Positions 45,660 to 55,385 of a DNA stretch of 64,000 nt are shown here, piece after piece. Made by a program: the position numbers and the translations under genes. The stretch is from Nereocystis luetkeana. Taxonomy: Eukaryota; Sar; Phaeophyceae; Laminariales; Laminariaceae. Within the stretch, counting starts at the first letter, position 1; each line of letters begins with the position of its first letter. The DNA is taken from positions 62,001 through 126,000 of the forward strand of contig JARUPZ010000036.1 in the NCBI GenBank assembly GCA_031213475.1, written 5' to 3'. The notes beneath the pieces were generated by a model. The model was not told the DNA's origin, ran no database searches, and saw only the letters and a list, made by a program, of their open reading frames with translations.

Positions 45660-47244
45660 CAGTACCGGCCCGCTAGTAAGAATGGTGTCAGTAAGAAAAT
45701 CAGGCTCAAAGTTTAGAAAAGTTAAGAAACAGCCCAGCCTCGGCATCTGCCGCAACGTAAGAAAGAGCAACCCTTCCCCTGGCGGCCCACCGTGCCCGTA
45801 TATGGGGGGTACATTATCTCATTTTTCTGTACTACACCGGCTGTTTCGCAGTGTTGTCAGTCCTCAGGTACGAATGAATTGTGGCTTGGATGACGAATAC
45901 AGTATTAAAAAAAAACAAAATCATGCGAAAACGGGGGTTACGCTTTTGACAGCCCCACAAAAAGATCCAACCGTCTGTGGTAGAACTCCTGCTCGGCGCG
46001 CGCAGCTGCGCCCGCGTGAGGCAAGAGCCAAGCAGCAGCACTGTTGGCCTTCTGCAACTCCTGGGCGGGCAACACTTTCCGCAAGGGCGTATGTAAAGCT
46101 TCCATCGAGGTACCCGAGAAACAGTCGACCTGGTATCCTTTTTGCCGACAACCTGTACGGCCAACAATCTACACGGCCAGACCGTCGACGAGTTCAAGCG
46201 TGCGTTGAGCGAGAAGTGTAACACTCTGCTGTGGCTATTGCCCCCGAAATGCACCGACGAGGTGTAACCTGTGGATGCCGGCTACGGGAAGCTCTTCAAG
46301 GTCTACGTGGGGAAGGCTCTGGACAAGTGGCTTCTTGACGGCGACAACGTAGAAAAGTGGGAGTCCAACAAGCTGACGGCGTCGGATCGTCGGATCTTGA
46401 TCTCGCAATGGACCGGAGAGGCCGCGAAGAAGATCGACAGTGACACTGCGTACCGCAAGCGCCTCTTCGAGAAGACGGGGTGACGATGACGGCAGATGGC
46501 AGCGATGACGACCTCATAAATCGCCAAGGCGTAGAGCGGGGCACGTACTTCTTCATGGGTGTTGATACTACACCGGAACCCCTGGAGGACGTGCTACCGA
46601 TCTCGCCTGCTCCCGCGGATGAGGAGAACCCGCCAGGCTCAAGCAACGAGGGGGAGAATGAGAGCGAGACGGAGAAAGAGGTTGATGAAGAGGCTGTGCT
46701 GGACATGGACGACGTCATCGCTGACGACGAGGACTTACTGCCGTTAGAAGCTCCTGACGGTTATTCTTTTGTACGCTCGGCACCTGCCGCCCTCACTCGG
46801 AATCTTGGTAACGAAGAGATACTGCTTCGGCTCGGGATACGATCGAGAGTTCGCCGGGGGGGGGAGCGGGTAGCCTGAACGAGATAAGCGACGTCGGGCC
46901 GATTCGCACAGGGGGTAGGAAACGCACGCCTAACGTGCGCCTGCAAAACCACGAGTAGCATCATAGTTTATCGGGGTCATTGGGGCGTAGATGGGGACGT
47001 ATACGCCACCAGGTATTTGATACTGAGAATATCGCGAGAAGAGAAGAGACGAACTAAAAATTGAGGAAGACAACAACATTGAACATTGCTGGCAAAAATA
47101 ACAAAGGCGCTTTTTTTTAAGAAAATCATGCTCATTTTCCCAGGAAAAAAAGGCGCATTTAAGAAAATGATGCTCATGCTCCCAGGAAAATAAGAAACCC
47201 AGCCTCAGGCCGATTTTCAGTTTCTTACTAGCGGGCCGGTACTG
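45660..47244 (+). mobile_element. Pogo-like DNA transposon, copy 2
   Basis: The same terminal inverted repeats as copy 1 (CAGTACCGGCCCGCTAGTAA and the inverse), flanked by TA at 45658-45659 and 47245-47246. It is 1585 bases. Relative to copy 1 it lacks about 295 bases near 46840, corresponding to 18180-18475, and has a different segment between 46060 and 46340. Confidence 0.85.
45905..46878 (+). pseudogene. Pogo-like transposase 3' half, broken
   Basis: This copy keeps more of the transposase than copy 1. Around 46150-46330 it reads HGQTVDEFKRALSEKCNTLL, then PPKCTDEV, a stop, and PVDAGYGKLFKVYVGKALDK. Such a block follows the last catalytic residue in DDE_1 transposases. The Asp of the nearby DNL at about 46149 may be that residue. 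The conserved EKWESNKLTASDRRILISQW and ADGSDDDLINRQGVERGTYF follow. Lesions are the stop at 46266, a short tandem duplication near 46150-46180, and a frameshift at 46480. Catalytic Asp residues further upstream are absent. It is not functional. Confidence 0.75.
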
Positions 47245-47246
47245 TA

Positions 47247-47739
47247 TTACAACTATTTCCATACAATACGAGGTACTTCCACTACAGCTGCTACTTTTAA
47301 TATGCTGAGTACACTACACAATTTCCACCACCACTACCGCCACCACTACCACTCCTACCCCCACTATTAATACTACCACCTCCTCATGGGCGTGGCATTA
47401 TAGCTGTGCTGCACCGTTTGTGAAACAGGCCGGGAAGACAAAGCGATCGTTAATATATGTAGGGTGGTTTTGGCTCGACTGCTCTTTTTTCGCTGCATGT
47501 CCGCGAATCGAAACTCTGACACACCCCAGACAGCGGGTGTGTTCTTCTCTCAGTTCACGACTACCGTGCGTTTCGTGTGGTGCAGGCAGCACTCCAGACA
47601 GCAACCGCTCTGGTCATCAGTGGGGTTAGAGTTGGTCAGTTGTGGGAACGGCGGGAACTCTACGCTGTAGTTGAGAGGATATCCGCGGTCGTGTTCAGTT
47701 TGCACGTTGATTTATTTTCATGTGTACGTATGTGCTTCA
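47247..47739. other. Unassigned spacer
   Basis: ACCACTACC-type simple repeats at 47315-47385. No gene recognised. Confidence 0.35.
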
Positions 47740-48195
47740 GATTACACGTTTGTTTTGTTTTTCTTTGTTTTCCTTCGTTTCTCTATTTCATAGAATGTGT
47801 GTGCCGTGCCTGTCGTATCCAGTACGATGATGACATGGCTTTGCACTGTCTACTATTAATATTAATATTTATACTGCTGTGCTTACTGCATACCGTACCT
47901 GGTGTACCGTAGCGGGAAGGGGGGAAAAGAGCCTGCTATGTGACCCCGGATCTGAGTTACGAGTTGGAAGGAGAGAGAGAAGAAGATGTGCGAAGATAAT
48001 GAATGGGATGGAAAAAAAAAAAAAAAAAAAAAAAAAACTGGTACGTGGCAACTTAGTATCTATCTACCTGGTATGTATGCGGCGTGGTTTTGTGACCACA
48101 GCACTTGTACTGCTGTATCCCTCTAGGATTGAAGATTCGGCACTAGGGCACTGGTTGTGCAGAATGTCGACGGGTAGAGAGAACGATTTAATGTC
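47740..48195 (+). mobile_element. LINE-A 3' UTR copy, split by SINE-B
   Basis: LINE-A homology runs from 47740 to about 47895 and resumes at 48042 through 48195. The copy is full of TA-flanked insertions: TATTAATATTAATA near 47851, TACCTGGTA at 48065-48073, TACTGCTGTA at 48108-48117. Confidence 0.8.
47906..48037 (+). mobile_element. SINE-B, 5'-truncated, with poly(A)
   Basis: The last ~105 bases of SINE-B (GTAGCGGGAAGGGGGGAAAA to GAATGGGATGG) followed by a run of 26 A at 48012-48037. It is inserted in LINE-A in the same orientation, within about 15 bases of the site used by the copy at 916-1254. The long pure poly(A) suggests a recent insertion. Confidence 0.85.
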
Positions 48196-48221
48196 AACAC
48201 ACAAACACCACGGGGGTACCC

Positions 48222-48605
48222 GCCGTCACCCAGCACAACCAGTGTCCGTGCCGATTCTTCAGTCCTAGAGAGATGCCGTATCTGGTACTATTCATAATTA
48301 GTAGTTATGCGATCACGAAACTACGCCACAGATATTCTACAGCAGTAGACTATCCAATCGCACTTCATCATCCTGGATACGACAGGCACGACAATATTAT
48401 ATGAAGGAAAAAAACAAAAGAAACGGACAGAAAAAAGAAGAAGACGAAACACAAAGAAGACAAATCAAAGAGAACAAGGAAAAAGAAAAGGGAAAACGTC
48501 GTGCCTCCCCGCAGGGGATGTGGCAGACACTTGAAAAAAACGAGCCGAAGACACAGACAGCACCACTGCATACAGAGTACAGCAGTACTCGTAGTAACAC
48601 AGAAA
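48222..48605 (-). mobile_element. LINE-A 3' UTR copy (minus), diverged
   Basis: Starts at CAGCACAACCAGTGTCCGTG and runs to the block before TAAGACAAAG. Includes GTACAGCAGTACTCGTAG where other copies have no insert. Confidence 0.75.
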
Positions 48606-48705
48606 ACCAATGAGAATGATTTCTCATATCCCGTCCAAACCAGTTTCGTGATCCCGCGAGATTTGTCCCGTGGTTTCTGATACAACGGGATTTTCCAGGG
48701 ATTTT

Positions 48706-48790
48706 TAGCGTGTAGCTCAGCGGTCAGACGTGCTCAACTCTAGGACAAACAGTTGGGTTTTCGAACCTTGCCTGTATCATGTGTTTTTCG
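48706..48790 (+). repeat. tRNA-like sequence 3, decayed
   Basis: GCGTGTAGCTCAGCGGTC gives a good box A, and GGGTTTTCGAACCTTG is a box B with two extra T. The acceptor stem does not close. It may be a tRNA pseudogene or the head of a SINE. Confidence 0.45.
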
Positions 48791-49019
48791 ATTGTGTTAC
48801 ATTTCCCAGGTAAATCATCCACTACTCTCCCCATGATTAAAAATGTTTTCGTTTTACGTCGTATAAAAAAAACTTCTTGTTTGTAAAGTTTTTTTTTCAA
48901 GTAATTCAGTGCGAGAGCAAAAGCGACACGACACGATTGCTGCCCCCAGTGAGACACGCTGCCTGCCCTAGCAAATTCAAAACTCTGACGCCACAAATTT
49001 ATGGCCTGCACAAGCTACA
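48791..49019. other. Unassigned spacer
   Basis: Nothing recognisable. Confidence 0.3.
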
Positions 49020-49375
49020 GCTCCGACCCGTCCAACCCAGTAGTATCTCAATCCCGTCCCGTGGAGTACCATGCTTTTTTCGTCCCGTAAAGTCCCGCCC
49101 TGAAAATTCCGTGATAATTCAGTGTGTCCCATGGAGTACCGTGTTTTTTTCGTCCCGGGAAGGGATCCGTCCCGTAAAATCCCGTGGTATCCCACTCCCG
49201 TACCGTGCAGTTCCGTGAATCTCAGTCCCGTCCGAATTTTCGCGTTCACTCCCGTGATGATGGTTCGACCCCGTCCTGCACCGTCCCGCTGTCATTTAAA
49301 TGCCCGTTAATTATCCCGTCACGGGGAATCCCGGGATATCTTGATCGCGGGGGATCCCGTCCCGGGACGAGAACA
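49020..49375. repeat. GTCCCGT-rich minisatellite
   Basis: Degenerate units such as CCCGTGGAGTACCGTG and CGTCCCGTAAAGTCCCG, period roughly 55-60. The composition resembles the block at 2355-2500. Confidence 0.75.
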
Positions 49376-49384
49376 TTCGGTCCC

Positions 49385-49560
49385 CAGGAAAGCCCTGGAA
49401 GTCACGAACAATCGTCAGCATCTTGGTTGGTACGCCAGCACCTCCCACAGCAGCTCTTGGTCGACAGAGTGGTACGCTTTCTCCAGATCGACGATATTCA
49501 CACGTACAGAGGGGGTTTCCTCTGTCGTTCGAGCTCTTGCGCCTTCTTCGTTTATTTAGT
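49385..49560 (-). pseudogene. LINE RT fragment around motif A
   Basis: On the minus strand the sequence reads ELERQRKPPLYV, a stop, then IVDLEKAYHSVDQELLWEVL, matching [20 protein letters not shown] of LINE-A. The match ends near the G-rich minisatellite on one side and at 49560 on the other. It is an isolated ~175-base fragment with no neighbouring RT sequence. Confidence 0.75.
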
Positions 49561-49877
49561 TTAAGAAGCTGTTTTTTTATTATTTTCCTACTGCTGTACA
49601 GTATAATAGGGCTCCAGGACCAGTGTGTGATCACGGACTCCTTGATTTAATACCTGGTAGTTAATAAAGCGAAAACAACGACAACAACAACAAACAACAA
49701 CTCAACTCAACATTATTTCACCGCCTACGACCACGACCACCCTTCCTTTCACTCGTCCCAACCACGCAACAACCACCCGACAGGATTCGCGCACCAATGC
49801 ACAAAGACGAAGACACAATCGACGGCGTGGTTCATGCAGGAACTGAGACAGCAGCAGCAGTCAATGAATATGACCAT
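49561..49877. other. Unassigned spacer
   Basis: AAC-rich stretch at 49675-49710. No gene. Confidence 0.35.
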
Positions 49878-50109
49878 CATTCTTATCGGAGAGCTTTTTT
49901 CCATAATTTCGATATTTTTTTCGCGCATTTTTTCAATCTTCCATATCTTCCTGATTTTTTTTTTCCTCGTGCGTGAAATTTAACGAACTTGATTTTTTTG
50001 TTGCTGGAGAATTTCACGAATAGTGACAGAACGCCTCCGTATATTGATACATATCTTCAATTATTTACAAGCTTTGAAAATTATGGAAAAACGCTCTCCG
50101 ATAAGAATG
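49878..50109 (+). mobile_element. MITE-F, short form
   Basis: Ends are CATTCTTATCGGAGAGC and CGCTCTCCGATAAGAATG. The right ~110 bases match the long form at 19450-19572, including GAATTTCACGAATAGTGAC. It lacks the extra inverted arm of the long form. Confidence 0.8.
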
Positions 50110-50486
50110 ATCCTAATAACCTATAAATAGCTAAATGCCTGTTCTGTAGAAATGTAGAAATGCATCGGAGGCTTTACTCAATAATCGTGATCGCAAATCA
50201 CGATTGATCGCCATATTAAAGCGTGGTGGCTGGACAATTGTTTGCGATCACGATCACCAGAAATCGCGATTATACGTAGTCGCAAAACGCGAAGTACAAC
50301 TCTGGGCACACTACGTCAGGGATGCGTGTTTCCCGGTCGCGGTAATTACCCGACATTAATAGGGCTCGAGGTAACAGTTTTTTCAGAGGAAATCAAATAC
50401 GCGTCCCTTATCCCCGGGCGAATAACGCCTCCGTATAGAATGGAAAACCTCGTTTTTTTTTTAAACGATGCCAAGCTGTGCAGTAG
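50110..50486. repeat. AATCACGATTGATCG palindromic block
   Basis: 50175-50285 contains overlapping palindromes such as AATCGTGATCGCAAATCACG and GCGATCACGATCACC. No gene. Confidence 0.5.
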
Positions 50487-50850
50487 ATGAGCTGTGCAAC
50501 AGACTGCCCTCAGTCAACCGAGAGCTACGCCGCACGCAGGACACGACAAACAGCAGTGTGCCGGTGTGACGTAGTAGCATACTATGTGGCATTCAGTCGC
50601 AACGCCGTGGTCGAGTTATCCTCTGGCGGGCCCCAGAGCTACGAAGAGCATGCGCCCATCAGCACTGACAAGTGACAAGGCGAAGAAGCTCGTCTTCGTT
50701 CGGGCCAACTTGAAACTCGAAGCGAAGGACTACGACCCTAGGCCGTTCATCGCCTGGGACCCTGAGTCAGTGGAGTCAGATGGCTTTCTTGGCGATGAAG
50801 AGGAGATTGAGAGCTCGGACTCGGACGGCGATGTTGACTTCGATTTCTGA
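50487..50850 (+). pseudogene. Possible hAT-type transposase C-terminal remnant
   Basis: Two overlapping frames, joined near 50680, give an AFSRNAVVEL block and then LTSDKAKKLVFVRANLKLEA, followed by an acidic tail (GDEEEIESSDSDGDVDFDF). The KAKKLVFVRANL motif resembles the end of the hAT C-terminal dimerisation domain. The upstream sequence gives no catalytic residues. A frameshift separates the two parts. The acidic C-terminus is unusual. The assignment rests on one short motif. Confidence 0.4.
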
Positions 50851-50976
50851 TTTTTGGGTTGCGGTTATTTGGGAATGTCGCGCTGTGCCCATTGTGTTGC
50901 GTACAAATGTGATGTTTCGCTGCGAGGAATTGGATGTTGTGGCGAACGGAATCATCGAAGGAATCATTTTATTTTT

Positions 50977-51304
50977 ATTTATTTTAGTCATCACTTTTAC
51001 TTTCCAGCCTTACTCGTAGGAGGTTTTACCCTCAGCGAACTTCTGGGCAAGCCGTGGTCACAGGTGTCGTCCCGTCTCCCCCCCGGTACGTGCCTTTTTT
51101 TTGTCGCGCATAGGGTTCAGCGTTCCAACTACTAGTCGATTTTCATGGAATGCAGCTAACTCACGATATCGCGCTTTCCGCCAATCATTTTTTTTATGCA
51201 AGAAAACGTCCCTACGAGCACGCACCCGTTCGTTGACGCTTGAACCCACGAAATTGATCTTAATAGGCACGCGGACCACCTACCCAGCCACCGGGGACGC
51301 CGGC
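50977..51304 (-). mobile_element. SINE-A copy (minus)
   Basis: The head is at the right (GACGCCGGC at 51296-51304) and the A-rich 3' end at the left (T-rich 50970-51000). Aligns with 10910-11250 over its length, and the box regions are partly conserved. Confidence 0.75.
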
Positions 51305-52554
51305 TTTGTACTACCTGGTAATATCTATTAATCATATATAGACAGCGTGATGCCCAATCATAACTTCATCATAGTATTGCCTATAATACCAACTTGTGTT
51401 AAAATCTATACCTCACGTACTTCAAAATCAACTTTTTCAAGCTTCCTTCATGCACCAACGTAAAATAAAATGCATCTACGAGGTATCTCTCTCATACTCC
51501 GAAATCACCTTTTGCAAGCTGCCTTCTTGCAACGTTCCAAGATATTGTCCTTTGCGACGTCATCTTCGAAACACGCATGTGTTCCTGCCCTCCTGCGCTT
51601 TGAGCATCCGGTCCTCGTCATCTACCGCCGCTTCACCCGAAGTCCATCGAAATGAGAGTATTTCGAGCTACCGAGGGGGATACGCAATCCTCTCTGTCTT
51701 ATTTTGTACACTACATACGCCGCGCTGTGGACTACTACTGCAGACAACAAAGTAGTACCTTCCTCTATAAGCTCTGTACTACACCAAATTTCAAATCATC
51801 CTCCTTATCTCCTTCTACCGCATCACACTGCTGTACATACACAATCATGCACGCTTGACACGAGACGGTATCTGTGTGTCCCGCCGCGTTATTGGTCGAG
51901 ATCGTACTTTGCCGTTACGTACCGAAAACCCGCCGCAATTTGTATTAATCAGCCAACCGACTTCACCTCCCGTCTAGAGAAGATGAGGAGCGACGCTCGC
52001 TACACCGCATTGTTGGTGGCCCGTGGCGATGATGATGAGTTTCGGCGCGAAGACCTTGCCCCGAGCAAAGGCAACTCAATTGCATACAGCAGCAGCGGAA
52101 GGGAGAAGCCTGCCTGCAGCACCTGTGGTGAGACAACACAAACCGCCTACACGGTGCGAAAGACGTTGGCTCTCCTAGCCGGAGCGGATGTATGACGAGT
52201 ATGCGCGGTTCGTTTATCATCCTCCGTCGGTTCACGTTTGCTCGTGCCGGCTTCGTTTGATCCCCGTCGAGTTTTACCACTCGGCTTGACGCTGCTACTG
52301 CTGCTGCTGCTGCTGCGTCTGCTCCTTCTGTTGTTTCGCCATCGTATGATGCTGTTGTTGGCACCCTGCTCGAGCTCCACTACTATTTTAATATCTGTAA
52401 TAATCACGATGATCCAAAACAGCTTTTCACGACGTCAAAACTCGCCCTATATCATCTGTGCAGCAGCCGGTTTGACGGTTTTTGGGGGTTGTACCGACAT
52501 CGCTCGCGGCTCGAAAGCGTTCGATTTCTCGGTATTGTATACTCGATTCGCCGA
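51305..52554. other. Unassigned, possibly with a tiny LINE trace
   Basis: The frame at 51652 begins MRVFRATEGDTQSS, reminiscent of RVFQATEG in the LINE-B protein, but the match is too short to rely on. (CTG)n occurs at 52295-52325. No gene recognised. Confidence 0.3.
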
Positions 52555-53126
52555 GTATATGCGGAGTATCGAGTAATTTTCGTACTCCAAGTACTCCGAG
52601 TATTAGGAGTACTGGTGGCCTAAATACTCGGAGTACTTGCAGTATGAACAGTACAGAAGGGCCAAAACCTCCGAGTACTGGAAGTATGAGCAGTAATTAT
52701 ACTCGAGTACAAGCAGTACCGGGAGTACAAACATCTAAATTACTCGGAGTACTCCGAGTATCGCGAGTATTGAACCCAGGAATACTTCATCATCCGAGTA
52801 TAATACTCCGAGTAATACTCTAACCCGGAGTACCTTGGAGTATAAAACCCTGAAATACTCAGAGTATTACTCGTACCTCGGAATATGAAACCCTGAAATA
52901 CTCCGAGTATAGAAGTTTTTGTAGTATGAAATGCCCATGTACTCCGAGAACTCAAAGTAGGAGCAGTACAAGATCTCCAAATACTTCAAGTACAACGAGT
53001 ATTCCAGAGTAATGAACCCCAAAATATTCGGAGTACAGCAGTATGTCAGAGTATCGAACTCCAAAATACTCCGAGTATAGCAGTATTGAGAGTGATCATA
53101 CCCGAAATACTCCGAGTACGAGCAGT
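52555..53126. repeat. TACTCCGAGTA minisatellite
   Basis: About 20 degenerate ~27-30 base units containing ACTCCGAGTA or its inverse TACTCGGAGT, often with GTATGAACAGTAC. The 10-base core is a near-palindrome, so each unit can form a small hairpin. Confidence 0.85.
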
Positions 53127-53428
53127 GCCTATCAAGATCAATTCCGCGGGTTCAAGTCCCACCGAGTGCATGCTCGTGGCTTTTTCTTGCAAAAAAGAAA
53201 TTGATTAGCTTCAAGCGCGAGAGCGTGTGAGTTATTAATAGCTACATTCGATGAAAATGGACGAGCAGTGGGAATGCTGAACCCTATGCGCGACAAAAAA
53301 AAAGGCACGTACCGGGGGGCAGAAGGGTAGACACCTGTGACCACGGCTTGTCCAGAAGGTCGTCGAGGGTAAAACCTCCTACGAGTTAGGGTGGAAAGTG
53401 AAAGTGATGATTTAAAAAAAAAAGAAGT
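53127..53428 (+). mobile_element. SINE-A copy, head-truncated
   Basis: Starts at GTGCCTATCAAGATCAATTC, so box A is missing; box B (GGGTTCAAGTCCCACC) is the best preserved in the family. It ends in an A-run and abuts a LINE-A tail. TATTAATA at 53233-53240 replaces TA at 11067-11068. Confidence 0.75.
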
Positions 53429-53560
53429 ATCTCTGTGGCGTAGCTTTGTGACCACATAACTTGTATCTCTTGTATTAATAGGATTGAAGAATCGACACGG
53501 ACACTGGTTGTGCTGGATGTCGACGGGTAGAAAGAACAAGAAGAACACATACACCTGGCG
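53429..53560 (+). mobile_element. LINE-A 3' end
   Basis: AGTATCTCTGTGGCGTAGC to AGAACAAGAAGAACACATAC. Carries GTATTAATAGG inside CTCTTCTAGG. Confidence 0.8.
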
Positions 53561-54095
53561 CATGTAGAGTTTAGCGGAGTTTAGAGTGAAAATGATCGAA
53601 AATGACTGTCCAATGGCCTGAACGAATGACATACTTGTGCTTCATGTAGTGCATGGACCCCCGGGGATGATAAGTTTTGTCCCCCCCCAAAATGACGCAT
53701 TTTTATCCTCGAATAAGAGGAAATAGGGCATTTTTTTTTAAAGGCTGAAAAAGGCTTGTTTCCCGGAAAAAAATGGGTTCCGGGTGAGGAAATACGCATC
53801 CCTGCTACAGACAGGAGTGAGTGTAAATAAATAGAGAAGTGAATGTAAGGGAAGGACCTGTTTATAGACTGAAATTCACATGAAATTATGAATCCAAGTT
53901 ATTAATAGTGAGAATATACGATAACGCTGCTATTCTGCCTTTGTGCAGCAGTACGAGTAGTACGAGTATAGAAGAAGCACGTGATGTGAGTAATCGAGCA
54001 AGAACTACCGTACGTGAAACCATATTGTGACACCATCCTCGAATAACCTTGAGCATTGGACTGCTATTATTAATTATTAATGATAAAGGATTCTC
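53561..54095. other. Unassigned spacer
   Basis: No repeat partner or gene seen. Confidence 0.35.
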
Positions 54096-54500
54096 TGATC
54101 GCTCGCCGCAGTGCATGCCAACTTTCTCACGTAGCGCTCCCCAACGAGGCACGGAGTATTGTCTTCATGTTAACACTATTAATAGGTATGTATGCTGTGT
54201 ATTATTCGTGGGCCTACATCGTACTCTGCCGTTGTACAACCGTACAGAAAGCCCATACCAGGTACGTGTGTATGTACTTTAATTTCCCACCTCGTAAATC
54301 TGATCGCTCGCCGGAGGGCATGCCAACTGTCTCACGTAGCGCTCCCCAACGAGGCACGGAGTATTGTCTTCATGTCAACACTAGGTATGTATGCTGTGTA
54401 TTGTTCGTGGACCTACATCGTACTCTGCCGCTGTACAACCGTACAGAAAACCCATGCCAGGTACTCTGGTACGTATGTATGTACATTAGTTTCTAACCTT
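54096..54500. repeat. ~205-bp tandem duplication
   Basis: Two copies (54096-54299 and 54300-54500) of GATCGCTCGCCG... through CGTACAGAAARCCCAT. They are about 90% identical by eye. Two of the indels are TA-flanked: TATTAATA (54177-54184) versus TA (54382-54383), and GGTACTCTGGTACG versus GGTACG. Confidence 0.85.
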
Positions 54501-55240
54501 GTAAACGAAAAGGCCGGGCCAGCGTTCCCGATGTGTAATCGAGTATTCTGCATGATTTTTTTTACGCGTACCGGTAAATAAACATCATATTATATCGCAT
54601 GATAAGAGGCAGTGCTATTTGACGTCACGAGGACTTCAGGGGGAACAAATGTCGGAAGTGAATGTAAAACTCGATTTCGTGCAACATCGGTCACGCGAAG
54701 CAGCCAAGGCTTCTGGTATAGGGTATAGGAAGTGTCCGAACTGCAACATACTGGTATATGCGCGCACAGCACATATATATGATGCTCGTACTGCTGTGCT
54801 TTTGCGATTTTCCTATATTGATAGCGCAGGGTCGCTTTTTGTTCGCCATAATACCTGATGATGATACATGATACCTGATGTGTAATACCAGGCATAACGT
54901 AATATAACATGGACTCACCTCAACTTTGTTAGCGAGGGACGAGTTTGGTCCTCACTCCTCCCCTTCTTTAGTTTCCTCGGCACAAACTTCCGTTGCTGTC
55001 TCCAGCAGGATCAGCAGCAGCGGTGCTAGCACCAACCGGTGGGGAAACAAGTTCCTTGAGGGGGGGCAGGAGGACGGGAGAACAGGGTGCCGGCGGCGCT
55101 GACATGAGGATGGTGATGCCGATGACGATGATGATGGAAGTCTTTCCTTGTTGGTTGCGGTGAAGGTCATTCCGATATTTTTGGCGTGCATGTCCGAAGT
55201 GTACTTATTCGTATGGGGTGGACTCTCTGCCTTCGTCGTA
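54501..55240. other. Unassigned spacer
   Basis: No gene recognised. Confidence 0.3.
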
Positions 55241-55385
55241 AAGAGGCCCTGTTGGTGTTGGTGTCGATGTCGGTGGCAGCGTTGGCGTTCGTCGTTTCGA
55301 TGTTGGTGTTGCTGATGGTAGTGGTGGTGGTGTTGGGTCTGATACACTGCTGAAGTGGCGCTGGTGTTGGTGCTGGTGCTGATAT
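55241..55385. repeat. GTTGGTGTTGG-type simple repeat
   Basis: Degenerate TGGTGTTGGTG repeats on the plus strand, giving His/Gln-rich reading on the minus strand that I do not call as coding. Confidence 0.6.

Noticed and set aside
51652-51720. LINE fragment reading RVFRATEGDTQSS
   Set aside because: Only eight residues resemble the LINE-B protein (RVFQATEG) and the flanks do not match.
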